In this document: one piece after another, positions 16,993 to 25,206 of the stretch
Layout: each line of letters starts with the position of its first letter
How positions within the stretch are numbered: position 1 is the stretch's first letter
Source of the DNA: Candidatus Palauibacter soopunensis
Lineage (GTDB): Bacteria; Gemmatimonadota; Gemmatimonadetes; Palauibacterales; Palauibacteraceae
Direction of reading: 5' to 3'
Length of the DNA stretch: 59,347 nt
NCBI RefSeq assembly: GCF_947581735.1
Contig: NZ_CANPVT010000043.1
Span: 1 to 59,347 of the forward strand
Notes under the pieces: generated by a model
Told to the model about the DNA's origin: nothing
What the model saw: only the letters and a program-made list of their open reading frames with translations
Databases searched by the model: none
Position numbers and translations under genes: made by a program

Positions 16993-18162
16993 TTGACGAA
17001 GCGGCCGAGAACACTCACCGCCGCCTTCGTGCGCGCGGTTGGCCGACCCGGCGTGTACGGGGATGGGCGCGGCGGACGGGGCTTGAGTCTCAGGGTCCAC
17101 CGCACGATTGACGGCCGGATCACCAAGACTTGGCGGCAGCGCGTGAGGGTCGATGGCCGCCTGACCTCGATCGGGCTCGGGCCATACCCCGAGGTGACGC
17201 TCGCCGAGGCGCGCCAGGAAGCGCTCGCCAACAGCCGCATGGTCCGGCTCGGCCGGGATCCGCGCGGGCGGGGCGTCCCGACCTTCGCCGAGGCCACCGA
17301 GCGGACCATTCGGCTTCACCGGGAGGGCTGGAAGGCCGGGACGGCGCTCCCGGATCAGTGGGCGTCCACGTTTCGCCTCCACGCAGCGCCGCTCATGGAC
17401 ATGCCGGTGGACCGGATCACGAGCGGGGACGTGCTCGCGTGCCTCGCGCCGATCTGGAAGTCGAAGCCCGGCGCGGCGGCGAAGGCTCGGAGCCGGATCG
17501 CCGCCGTCTTCCGTTGGTGCGTCGGTCGGAACCTTCGCCCGGACAACCCGGTGGACCGGGCGGTGGCGGCGCTGCCGAGGGCGAACGGGGGCGCGACGAA
17601 GCACTATCGCGCGCTGCCGCACACCGAGGTTCGGGGGGCGCTCCGGGCGATCCGCCGGGGGGAGAAAGCGAATCCGGCGGCCGCGTTGTGGGTGGAACTC
17701 GTCGCGTTCACCGCCGTTCGGCCCGGAGAGGCCCGGCGCGCGCGCTGGGAGGAGATCGACTTCGAGTCGGCGAGGTGGACCATCCCGGCGGAGAGGATGA
17801 AGGCGGGCCGCCCGTTCGCGGTTCCGCTGAGCGCGGGCGCGCTCGATGTCCTCAGGCGCGCGGGCAAGCTGTCCGGCGAGTCGCCGTTCGTCTTCCCGGG
17901 GAAGGCCGGGGGGCCGATAGGCGCGAACGCCGCGAGGCGCGTGCTCGGACGCGCCGGGGTGGACTCGACGCTCCACGGGTTCCGTTCGAGCGCGCGGTCT
18001 TGGATGGCCGAGACGGGCGTCCCGGCCGAGGTGGCGGAGGCTTGCCTCGCCCACGTCCCGAACAGCCGGGTCGTTCAGGCGTACCAGCGCTCCGATCTGT
18101 TGGAGCGCCGGGCCGAAGTCCTTCATGCATGGTGCAGCTACATCGCTCGCACAGACAGCTAG
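16993..18162 (+). CDS. Tyrosine recombinase/integrase, DUF4102 type (integrase 4)
   Basis: A P4-type integrase of 389 residues. The TTG at 16993 is chosen because AAGGAG sits six bases before it and the product then aligns end to end with integrase 2 (RPRTLTAAFVRAVGRPG versus PKRLSASFVKTVSRPG). A GTG at 16966 would add nine residues. Catalytic residues are R243 (TAVRPGEAR), K270, H328 and R331 (HGFR), H354 (LAHVP) and Y364 (AYQRSDLL). Unlike integrases 1 and 2 it has no tRNA beside it, so its element was either rearranged or targets another site. Its higher GC than the HEPN/methyltransferase genes points to a separate origin. Confidence 0.92.
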   Translation: MTKRPRTLTAAFVRAVGRPGVYGDGRGGRGLSLRVHRTIDGRITKTWRQRVRVDGRLTSIGLGPYPEVTLAEARQEALANSRMVRLGRDPRGRGVPTFAEATERTIRLHREGWKAGTALPDQWASTFRLHAAPLMDMPVDRITSGDVLACLAPIWKSKPGAAAKARSRIAAVFRWCVGRNLRPDNPVDRAVAALPRANGGATKHYRALPHTEVRGALRAIRRGEKANPAAALWVELVAFTAVRPGEARRARWEEIDFESARWTIPAERMKAGRPFAVPLSAGALDVLRRAGKLSGESPFVFPGKAGGPIGANAARRVLGRAGVDSTLHGFRSSARSWMAETGVPAEVAEACLAHVPNSRVVQAYQRSDLLERRAEVLHAWCSYIARTDS

Positions 18163-18250
18163 AAAACCGAGGTCAGGCATCGACGTGACGTGAAACACTC
18201 GCCGCGGGAGAGTCAGTGTTTCGTGTCGAATGTCGCCTAACGATCTGCCT

Positions 18251-20095
18251 TCACCCAGAACCCTCGCCACCCAGCAACCTCTTAATCTCCTCGACCAGGC
18301 ACTTTCTTCTCGCTTTGTAGAACTCGACGAACCCCGTCATCTTCTCAGGAACGGTGCCCAGCAGATGATTGCGAGCGTGTGACCTACGTCGGCCTTCGTC
18401 AGGATACGCGCGAGCCAACCACTCGGCCGGCATCGCCGCGCTCTTCTCGGTGTTCACCGCGCCCGGCAAGAGCTGGAGGTTGCCGAGCCGATTCGCCCGC
18501 TCGCGGTACTCCTCGATCTTCCCCTCCGGGACGTGCGCGTCGCGCAGTTTGCGCTTGGTGAACTTTGCGGCGGGGAAGATGTGGTCCACATGAAACAGCT
18601 TCCCCGGATCTACGAAGGGGAAGATGAGCGAGAGAAGCGCGAAGACTCGTTGGCTCCGATACTCCGTGTCCGCTAGTTCCTCGACCTCTTCGTCGTTGAA
18701 CACCAACTCCCGGCCCCGGCGCGCCATCTCCTCGCCGAGCCGGGCAGCCGGGAACCCGTCGGCCGCGTCCTCGCGAATCACTTTTCGCAGTGCCGTGAGC
18801 AACGTATCGAGGCCGCTCCCCCAGACCCCTCTCTTGAGCAGACTCCGGATCAGCCAGCCGCGAATCCTCTGCCGGTCATCCTCGTGCTCGCTGTGGCTCA
18901 GGAACGATTCCGTGCGCTTGCTCCGGTACAGGTAGTATGCGATGGGGAGAATCGCGTTGTGCGCCGTCAGCGTCGCGCGATTGAAGCCGAAGCCCGCGAT
19001 CAACTGGACCGTCAGCGTGAGCGCCGACTTGATGGACGTCCACTTTTCCTCGAGAACCGCCATGTTCTTGCGGTTGAAGTTGTCCACCTTGAACCCCACG
19101 CTCCCGATGTCGCTCAGCATCAGACCCGCCTTCAGCACCAGGTCCTTCGAGAAGGAGAACCCGAGCCCGATCCGGTTGAGCGCGTCGACGAGTTCGTGAA
19201 TCTCCTCGCGGGCGTCGTGCTTGGTCCATTGAGCGACCGCGATCGACAGGAGCAGGTCGGAGTGCGAGAGCGGCGTGCCTCCGTCGTTCATGCGGATGAA
19301 AATCTGAACGACATCGTCCAGCGTCTGTCTCCGCTCCTCGTAGTATGCCACGAGATGGTCCTGCCGAACTACGCGGTGGAGGCGATTCAACGTCTTGTAT
19401 GCGAGGCTCAGGGAACTCCGCTCCAAGGCGGGGTCGTTCACCCAGTCGAGCATGGGAGGCCCGTCCTCCATCGACAGTATGTCGCGCAAGCGGAACCACC
19501 ATTCCACCAGGTTGCCCGATGAGTTCTTCCGCCGGCGAGGTTCGTTCCCCCGACGAAAGCTGAAGCGATACTCGGTCCCCTCGTCCTCATCCTCTCCTGC
19601 ATTCCAAAGGAGGTCCAGATAGAGATGTCGTTTCGGAAAAGCCTTGGGGTTGTTCCACCAGAGGCGGGGCAGTTTCCAGGTCATGCTCCCCCGCAGGCCG
19701 ACATTGAGGGCCGTCAAGCGCTGCTGTCCGTCGAGTACTGCGGTGAGTGCCGTGTTTGGCATCTCCGGAAGCGACGGGCAGTGAACGTTGTCGCGCTCGT
19801 GATACTCGCGCATGAAGCCGTAGAAGTTGAACTTGGCGCTGTTCTCCGGAGCCACCTTCCAATAGAGGAATGTTCCGACCGGGAACCCCTGCATCAGGCT
19901 GTCGAAGAGTCGGCATATCTTCTCTGGGCCCCAAACGAACTCCCTCTGAATCGCGGGGAGAACGAGGTCGTGCTTGTGGATTTGATCGAGGGTCTGCTCA
20001 ATCGTGTGGCCGGTCTGGTACATGGGCGGAAGTCGGTCTCGGGTTGGGCGATGGTCGGATGTTGGGTGCGAGTCAGGCCGGTCGGCGATGCTCAC
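18251..20095 (-). CDS. GmrSD-like DUF262 + DUF1524 nuclease, paralogue 2
   Basis: A 614-residue type IV restriction-like protein. DUF262 has LVLPAIQREFVW at 44-55 and the signature DGQQR at 122-126; DUF1524 has HVDHIFP at 502-508 and NRLGNLQLLPGAVNTEK after it. It is homologous to the protein at 4768-6510 along its whole length, including KLPRLWWNNP and LIRSLLKRGVW, but clearly diverged. This suggests old duplication or independent acquisition rather than recent copying. The GTG at 20095 is used; the ATG at 20023 gives a start aligned to paralogue 1 and neither has a strong ribosome binding site. It lies between integrase 4 (convergent) and the mobilization module (divergent). Confidence 0.87.
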   Translation of the reverse strand: MSIADRPDSHPTSDHRPTRDRLPPMYQTGHTIEQTLDQIHKHDLVLPAIQREFVWGPEKICRLFDSLMQGFPVGTFLYWKVAPENSAKFNFYGFMREYHERDNVHCPSLPEMPNTALTAVLDGQQRLTALNVGLRGSMTWKLPRLWWNNPKAFPKRHLYLDLLWNAGEDEDEGTEYRFSFRRGNEPRRRKNSSGNLVEWWFRLRDILSMEDGPPMLDWVNDPALERSSLSLAYKTLNRLHRVVRQDHLVAYYEERRQTLDDVVQIFIRMNDGGTPLSHSDLLLSIAVAQWTKHDAREEIHELVDALNRIGLGFSFSKDLVLKAGLMLSDIGSVGFKVDNFNRKNMAVLEEKWTSIKSALTLTVQLIAGFGFNRATLTAHNAILPIAYYLYRSKRTESFLSHSEHEDDRQRIRGWLIRSLLKRGVWGSGLDTLLTALRKVIREDAADGFPAARLGEEMARRGRELVFNDEEVEELADTEYRSQRVFALLSLIFPFVDPGKLFHVDHIFPAAKFTKRKLRDAHVPEGKIEEYRERANRLGNLQLLPGAVNTEKSAAMPAEWLARAYPDEGRRRSHARNHLLGTVPEKMTGFVEFYKARRKCLVEEIKRLLGGEGSG

Positions 20096-20526
20096 ATGAT
20101 TCTAAGAGGGCCTCCAACCTACGCCCGGACGGCGCGCATCGCACCTGCTGCGGCTCGTTGGCGGAGCCGTTCTGCGGGTCGAGGTTCGGCGTTCCACGCA
20201 CGGACGGCTGTTCTCGATACTTCGGGATGGAACGCGGGCTTGCCTCGCGATGGAGGTGGCGCTGGCGGAGGCCGACCCGACTTCGGGACGGCACTGGAAC
20301 CCTTCGGAAATCGCGATTTCGGACGTGGTTGACACCGCCCGAAACGATCCCCTGACTAGTACGTCATGGCGATTCCGACAGCCCAGGATTCCGCGCTCCG
20401 GCGGACGGTTTGGCCCGCTAATGCGGGAGAGCCAGCCCACCCTTTGGGGCCACGCTCCGCGAGTCCCCGGCAGGGGCTGGCGGGGGGCCGTGCCCCCTGT
20501 GACCCCCACAACGGAAACGGCGCGCC
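20096..20526. other. Spacer upstream of mobC with candidate oriT
   Basis: A 431-bp gap between the divergent GmrSD and mobC genes, without a convincing reading frame. It contains a perfect 14-bp palindrome GAAATCGCGATTTC (20307-20320), a hairpin CCCGC-TAAT-GCGGG (20414-20427) and a hairpin GGGGGC-CGT-GCCCCC (20483-20497) followed by TGTGACCCCCAC. A hairpin plus flanking asymmetric sequence directly upstream of mobC/mobA is where the transfer origin of MobC-type elements lies. No nic site can be named from sequence alone. Confidence 0.45.
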
Positions 20527-20865
20527 GTGAGCGCCGGACGCGCCGTCTGGGTGAAGGTCCGCGCCACCGAGGCGGAGCGTGCCGAGTGGCACGCCAAGGC
20601 GCGCTCGGCGGGCTTGACCCTGTCGGATCTGGTGCGCCGGTCGATTGGCCGGGTGCGCACCTGGACCGTGGCGCACGCCGAGGTCGAGCGCGAGCGCACC
20701 CGCGAACTGGCTCGGCTCGGGAACAACCTCAACCAGATCGCTCGCTGGGCCAATACACATAAGGAGGCCATCGAGGCCGTCGAGGTGATCGCCCATCTGT
20801 GCTCCATCGACCGGGCGCTCACCGCCTTGGATCCCGCCGAGAGCCCGGAAGCCGATGCACATTAA
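20527..20865 (+). CDS. mobC: MobC-like relaxosome accessory protein
   Basis: A 112-residue plasmid-mobilization accessory protein that would bind oriT and help the relaxase open the strands. The N-terminal half is a ribbon-helix-helix-like segment (KVRATEAERAEWHAKARSAGLTLSDLVRRS), and the C-terminal half has the MobC signature RELARLGNNLNQIARWAN (about residues 58-75). It starts at GTG and its last 11 bases overlap the relaxase start, typical of mobCA operons. In known elements MobC also represses its own promoter. Confidence 0.85.
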   Translation: MSAGRAVWVKVRATEAERAEWHAKARSAGLTLSDLVRRSIGRVRTWTVAHAEVERERTRELARLGNNLNQIARWANTHKEAIEAVEVIAHLCSIDRALTALDPAESPEADAH

Positions 20866-22384
20866 GTTCTTGGCGCGCGGAACCGGATCGGCGCGGGCTG
20901 CGGCCAAGTACCTCCTCGGGGAGCGGGACGCGGCCGGGAAGCTGCGCGAAGGCGTCGAGGTCCTTCGGGGCGATCCCCACCGGGTGGCGTCGGTGGCGGA
21001 CACTCTGGGCTTCGAGCACAGGTACACCTCCGGCGTGATCGCGTGGGCACCGGAGGACCAACCGACCGACGAACAGATCGGCGCGGTTCTGGACGCCTTC
21101 GAGGAGACGGCTTGGGCGGGGCTCGAACCCGACCGCTACGCATGGGCGGCGGTGCTCCACCGCGAGGAGGGCGGCGGTGCCCACGTCCACGTTCTCGCTG
21201 CGCGATGCGACCTTGAGACCGGGCGCAGCCTCAACATTGCCCCTCCGGGCTGGCGGAGAACGTTCGACCCGCTCCGCGACGCCTTCAACCACGAGCACGG
21301 CTGGGGCCGTCCGGACGATCCGGCCCGGGCCAGGGTGGAGCAGCCCGGACACCGCGCCTACGTCGAGGCGGCGCGACTGCGGGCCGGGCTCCGGCTCGAA
21401 GCCTCCCCCCGCGACCTGATCCGAGACTACCTGATCCAGCGGGTCGAGCACGGCGTGGTGAAAGACCGCTTCGATGTCGTCGCCGCGCTCCGGGAGGCGG
21501 GCTTGGAAGTGCCGCGCCAAGGCAAGGACTACCTGACCGCGATGGACCCCGACACCGGGGACCGTTGGCGGCTGAAGGGACGGCTGTACGCCTTTGACTT
21601 CCAGCCCGAACGATCCGACCGAGCGGCTGAGGAGGCGGCTGGAGAGCGGACGCAGGGAGACAGGGAAGTTGACCGTGAGCGAGCTCGGGCGGCCCGACGA
21701 GAACTCGCGGCGCGCCGCGAGGAACGCGCTGCGTACCATCGGGCTCGTTACGGAGGAAGAGGCCGCGCGGATGCACACGTTGCCGCAGAAGGCTTGGCCA
21801 AAGCCGCTGACGTTCGGCCTGAACCGCTCGCTCGGCATCTCCGCCGGAAGCTGGGCGACGATGCGGTGGCGGTCGAGGAGCATCCCAGCCCGGATCGAGG
21901 CGGTGGCCGAATTGGACTGCGAGATCGCGGAGACCCGGCGGACGCTCGCGAGAATCGAGATGGCCGCTTGGAGGATCGCGCTGCCGGAGATCGAGGAAGA
22001 GCAGGCCGTGGTGGGGCCGTCGGGGACGCTGGACAAGCCGCGCTGGACCTTGCGCGAGCGGCCTGCCTGAAAGCCATCAAGAGAGCGAGGAAGCTGTATG
22101 ACCGAGTTGGAGGGGCAGTTGACGGAGGCCTTGAAGAGGTTGTCCGGGCAGTCCGAAACGGAACGGCGGCGGCAATCCGAACAGGTCGAAGCCTTGCGGC
22201 GGCAAGTCGAGCGGCAGACCGAGGAGAACGCCACCTTGAGGCGGCGAATCGAGCGGCTCGACGAGCGAGTGACAGGCTTGACCGAATATTACGAGACATC
22301 TGGCGTCGCGAGACCGCGCGGCCGCGGCTGGTGATAAGGCCGCCGCCGCGCGGGCCGGACCGCGATGCCGGTCCGAGCCGCTGA
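20855..22384 (+). CDS. mobA: Relaxase/mobilization nuclease (MobA)
   Basis: A 509-residue relaxase that would nick oriT and pilot the transferred strand. The N-terminal nuclease domain (about 1-190) has a candidate catalytic Tyr at Y19 (AAKYLLGERD) and a three-His metal motif H102...H110-V-H112 (GGGAHVHVLAARCDLETGRSLNIAP). The C-terminal half is Arg/Ala/Gly-rich and low in complexity; this is where two other genes are nested in different frames, which explains the biased composition. No type IV secretion genes are present, so the element would be mobilizable only in trans. Confidence 0.88.
   Translation: MHIKFLARGTGSARAAAKYLLGERDAAGKLREGVEVLRGDPHRVASVADTLGFEHRYTSGVIAWAPEDQPTDEQIGAVLDAFEETAWAGLEPDRYAWAAVLHREEGGGAHVHVLAARCDLETGRSLNIAPPGWRRTFDPLRDAFNHEHGWGRPDDPARARVEQPGHRAYVEAARLRAGLRLEASPRDLIRDYLIQRVEHGVVKDRFDVVAALREAGLEVPRQGKDYLTAMDPDTGDRWRLKGRLYAFDFQPERSDRAAEEAAGERTQGDREVDRERARAARRELAARREERAAYHRARYGGRGRADAHVAAEGLAKAADVRPEPLARHLRRKLGDDAVAVEEHPSPDRGGGRIGLRDRGDPADARENRDGRLEDRAAGDRGRAGRGGAVGDAGQAALDLARAACLKAIKRARKLYDRVGGAVDGGLEEVVRAVRNGTAAAIRTGRSLAAASRAADRGERHLEAANRAARRASDRLDRILRDIWRRETARPRLVIRPPPRGPDRDAGPSR
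21675..22070 (+). CDS. mobB: MobB/MbeB-like mobilization protein nested in mobA
   Basis: A 131-residue frame lying wholly within the relaxase gene but in another frame. The GTG at 21675 has AGGGA eight bases upstream. The product contains SLGISAGSW followed by a helical stretch (AELDCEIAETRRTLARIE) and a tail of the form AW...EIEEEQAVVGPSGTLDKPRWTLRERPA. From memory of the family, MbeB/MobB proteins show a hydrophobic LGI-AGSW segment, a coiled coil, and a TWG...PPGTL...W tail. In ColE1 the mbeB and mbeD genes sit inside mbeA in the same way. The start is uncertain. Confidence 0.58.
   Translation: MSELGRPDENSRRAARNALRTIGLVTEEEAARMHTLPQKAWPKPLTFGLNRSLGISAGSWATMRWRSRSIPARIEAVAELDCEIAETRRTLARIEMAAWRIALPEIEEEQAVVGPSGTLDKPRWTLRERPA
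22098..22334 (+). CDS. mobD: MobD/MbeD-like coiled-coil protein nested in mobA
   Basis: A 78-residue protein beginning MTELEGQLTEALKRLS and continuing as one long coiled coil (QVEALRRQVERQTEENATLRRRIERLDERV). The MTELE-QL-AL beginning, length of about 78 and coiled coil match the MbeD/MobD family of ColE1-like elements, which act in mobilization and entry exclusion. GAGGAAG lies eight bases before the ATG. The gene is entirely within mobA in another frame and starts 28 bp after the mobB-like stop, reproducing the ColE1 order mbeB-mbeD. That context strengthens the call. Confidence 0.68.
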   Translation: MTELEGQLTEALKRLSGQSETERRRQSEQVEALRRQVERQTEENATLRRRIERLDERVTGLTEYYETSGVARPRGRGW

Positions 22385-22652
22385 GGGTGCGTCGGCCGGT
22401 GAATCGGCCCGCGTCAGATGCGCCGACCACGCATCCGCGCACGGGCCGGAGTCCCTTTACGGAGCCCATTGCATCCCCTACCGTCGAAGCTGCGAGGGGC
22501 GAGCGGTCGCAGCGACGACCCGAGCCCCACGGCAACCGTATTGGTCACGACACCCACCACGAGAGCACCGAGCGCACCAAGCCCCCAAGACCTGGAGCCA
22601 TGTGGGAACTGTGCAGTGCTCGGTCGCATCACCGAACCATCGGAGTCCTGAG
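22385..22652. other. Spacer between mobA and the EVE-Mrr gene
   Basis: A 268-bp gap. The reading frame of the following gene is open through it, but its translation is low-complexity and no ribosome binding site supports an earlier start. GATGCG-CCGACCA-CGCATC (about 22417-22435) can form a small hairpin. CGGAG at 22641-22645 is the ribosome binding site of the next gene. Nothing else is recognised. Confidence 0.4.
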
Positions 22653-23651
22653 TTGAGAAACATCTGGGTAGTGAGAGCGGGCGGCGGCGGTGTCTACGCG
22701 GATCGGTTCGAGGAGGCGGGCATCGCCGCGATTGGGTTCTCCATCCGTAAGGACCTCTCGCAACTGAAGTCTCGGGACGCATTTCTGTCGGAGTTGGCGC
22801 GAGAGCATCCGAACATGAAGAAGGGTCGCCTGATCAATGGGGCGAGCCAGCTCTACCGCTTCGTGCATGAGATCCGGGAGGGCGACTTGATCCTGACTCC
22901 GGTCACGGACACGCGGGAGATACTGTTCGGGACATGCGCCGGACCGTACCGTTACGATCCCCGCCGGGACGGAGACCTTCCTCACACGCGACCGATCAAC
23001 TGGACGAAGAGGATTTCGCGAGACGAGCTAACCGGACCGGCCAAGAACAGTGCAGGCAGCACGCTGACACTCTTCTCCATGAATGACCACCAGGACGAAA
23101 TCGAGGCGGTCGCATCGGGTCGGGAGCGCCCGGTGTCCTTGGGTGCCGAAGCCGACGAGGGATCGGGGTTCCAGTTCTACGAGGACGTGCAGAGCAAGGC
23201 TGAGGAACAGATCTCGGACCGGATCGCACACATGGACCCCTTCGACTTCGAGGAACTGGTGGCCGCGCTCTTGCGCTCGATGGGTTATTTCGCCCGCAGG
23301 ACGGAGAAGGGACCGGATCGAGGCGTGGATGTCGTAGCCACGTCCGACGCCCTCGGGCTCGATTCACCGCGGATCAAGGTCCAAGTGAAGCATCGAAGCC
23401 AACGAGCGAGCGTGGGGGACATGCGGAACTTCATTGCCACGCTTCGGTCGCCGGACCGGGGGCTCTTCGTTTCGACCGGCGGATTCACGCGGGAGGCGCT
23501 GTACGAAGCGGACCGGACTCCACAAGGAACATCGGTAACCACGCTCAAGGGTGACGAGTTCATCGAGTTGTTGATGGAGCACTACGAGCGGATGGAGCCG
23601 GAAGCTCGTGCGATGATCCCGCTGAAACGGGTGTTCATTCCGATTGACTAG
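22653..23651 (+). CDS. Mrr-family restriction endonuclease with N-terminal EVE/PUA-like domain
   Basis: A 332-residue putative modification-dependent restriction enzyme. Residues 1-125 resemble EVE/PUA-like modified-base readers: NIWVVRAGGGGVYADRF at the start, EGDLILTP at 76-83, then GPYRYDP and HTRPINW (111-117). Residues 195-310 are an Mrr_cat PD-(D/E)xK nuclease: FDFEELVAALLRSMGY, catalytic D226 in GVDVVA, and Q244-V-K246 in IKVQVKH. I chose the TTG at 22653 because GGAG lies seven bases upstream and homology begins there. Position beside GmrSD and mob genes fits a defence island. Substrate is unknown; methylated or otherwise modified DNA is the inference from domain fusion. Confidence 0.85.
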   Translation: MRNIWVVRAGGGGVYADRFEEAGIAAIGFSIRKDLSQLKSRDAFLSELAREHPNMKKGRLINGASQLYRFVHEIREGDLILTPVTDTREILFGTCAGPYRYDPRRDGDLPHTRPINWTKRISRDELTGPAKNSAGSTLTLFSMNDHQDEIEAVASGRERPVSLGAEADEGSGFQFYEDVQSKAEEQISDRIAHMDPFDFEELVAALLRSMGYFARRTEKGPDRGVDVVATSDALGLDSPRIKVQVKHRSQRASVGDMRNFIATLRSPDRGLFVSTGGFTREALYEADRTPQGTSVTTLKGDEFIELLMEHYERMEPEARAMIPLKRVFIPID

Positions 23652-23824
23652 TGGACCGCGATTCAGCACCGAGCTGCTGAGGATCGACCGGGATTCGCAG
23701 CGACCGGGAGAATGGCGGCCTCTTGGCCCTGCCAAGCCGGCCCCTGCCGAGACGGGCAACCGTAGCTTGAGGTTGTTCATCCAAACGCTGGCAGTGTCGC
23801 GCGTTTCAGGAGGCTACCAGAATC

Positions 23825-25012
23825 ATGATCCCAAGTTTTCTCCGAGTGGCCGTCGGAATCATCTTCGGCTTCGGATCCCCGGCTCTCCAAGCTCAAGAAG
23901 TCATCGAACTTCCAAGCCGGGACACCCACATCGAACCCGCGTTCGAGGAGGTCTACCGGGTGGGGTCCGTCGATGGTGCGGACTGGGAGGTGTTCAGCCG
24001 GGTCAGCGCGGTCGGCTTCAGCCAGTCCGGCGACCTGTACGTGATGGACGACCAAGGCGGACGGATCGTGGTTATGAGCCGGGAGGGCGAGTTCGTTCGC
24101 GAGTTCGGACGGCTCGGCGATGGGCCGGGTGAATTCGCCGCGAGCACCAACACCGCCATCGGATTCACCGTGCTCCGCGATGGGCGCACGGTGGTGTTCG
24201 ACGCGGGTCACAGTGCCTTTCAAGTGTTTGCACCGCACGGCGAGTTCGAGAGATCAGTGCGGATGCCCGGCAACTCTCTCTACGTGATCCGGACCTTGGC
24301 GCCTGCTAGGGACGGCCAGAACGTCATCACGACCAGTGTAGGTGCCTTCGACATGGGCGGCCCGGCCGACGGTCCCGAGCGATCGTTTCGTCCCGTCTAT
24401 CGGTTGGTCCTCACTGGGGACGAGGCCGTGCAAGACACGGTGATCGAAGCGTGGCGGCCATCGGGAGATCCCGACGGCTTCGGACCTCCCTTGGTCGCTG
24501 GAGCCCTCCCGGACGGAAGCCTGGTCTACACGGACTCGTCCGCCTATGCCATCAAGGTGGCTACTCGCAACGGCGAACTCACTCGGGTGCTCACCCGAGC
24601 GTTTCGGCCTGAGCCTGTGACCGACGCGATCAGGGATGGAGAGATCGAACGCCTGTTGGCGGAAAACGAGGCGGACGCGAGTTCGCGAAATGATCGGTTC
24701 GGCGACGCCTTTGCCGAATTGGGGCGGCGACGCATCAGGAACATGGAGTTCTACCACGAGGTCCCGGTGGTACGCACCCTGCGCACGAGTTGGGAGGGGA
24801 CGATCTGGGTGCAGCGGCGCGGCGATGAGCCAGCCAGCGACGGTCCGATCGACCTACTGACCCCGGATGGTGGCTACATCGGGACCTACGTTGCTGGCAC
24901 GACGGAGATGCCCGACGCTTTCGGTCCGGATGGGTTGGCGGCGTTCATCGAGCGTGACGAATTCGACGTGTCCAGCGTGGTGGTGCGGCGGCTGCCGACC
25001 GGGCGACGATGA
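23825..25012 (+). CDS. Exported six-bladed beta-propeller protein
   Basis: A 395-residue secreted protein with a signal peptide ([23 protein letters not shown]) and NHL-like propeller repeats of the type [36 protein letters not shown] (residues ~70-104). Such proteins are abundant in Gemmatimonadota; binding partners are generally unknown. AGGAGG upstream of the ATG supports the start. A paralogue with a lipoprotein signal is at 57934-59178. This is the first gene right of the mobile block, 173 bp after the Mrr gene; that spacer shows no att-like repeat. Confidence 0.8.
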   Translation: MIPSFLRVAVGIIFGFGSPALQAQEVIELPSRDTHIEPAFEEVYRVGSVDGADWEVFSRVSAVGFSQSGDLYVMDDQGGRIVVMSREGEFVREFGRLGDGPGEFAASTNTAIGFTVLRDGRTVVFDAGHSAFQVFAPHGEFERSVRMPGNSLYVIRTLAPARDGQNVITTSVGAFDMGGPADGPERSFRPVYRLVLTGDEAVQDTVIEAWRPSGDPDGFGPPLVAGALPDGSLVYTDSSAYAIKVATRNGELTRVLTRAFRPEPVTDAIRDGEIERLLAENEADASSRNDRFGDAFAELGRRRIRNMEFYHEVPVVRTLRTSWEGTIWVQRRGDEPASDGPIDLLTPDGGYIGTYVAGTTEMPDAFGPDGLAAFIERDEFDVSSVVVRRLPTGRR

Positions 25013-25136
25013 GTACGCAGCACGCCGCCGCATCCGCCATTGGGGGTGGCTGGTCCTGAGCTTGGGAGTACCAACCGCCTCCGTCGATAACCGGAATCGG
25101 ATCCGGCGACATCCGATTGGGTTCAACGAAATCTCG

Positions 25137-25186
25137 CTCAGAAATGTGTATTCTGAGTGATACATCGCCTACGGCCATGTGCCGTA
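25137..25186. terminator. Paired hairpins between convergent genes (possible bidirectional terminator)
   Basis: Two perfect inverted repeats lie between the convergent stops at 25012 and 25207: CTCAGAA-N7-TTCTGAG (25137-25157) and TACGGC-CATGT-GCCGTA (25170-25186). The latter is followed by ATTTGCTGTT, which is weakly T-rich. The stretch is AT-richer than its surroundings. Termination is inferred from position and structure. Confidence 0.45.
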
Positions 25187-25206
25187 ATTTGCTGTTATAA
25201 ATCAGG

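Noticed and set aside
16863-17309. N-terminal extension of integrase 3
   Set aside because: It reads antisense through integrase 4 and has low-complexity Arg/Ser sequence; family homology begins near 16862.
20819-22234. 471-residue minus-strand frame opposite mobA
   Set aside because: It is a shadow of mobA, with no family motif. The plus strand carries relaxase and MobC motifs.
23652-23824. Right attachment site of the island
   Set aside because: No repeat of the tRNA-Ser 3' end could be found here, so the right boundary is left open.
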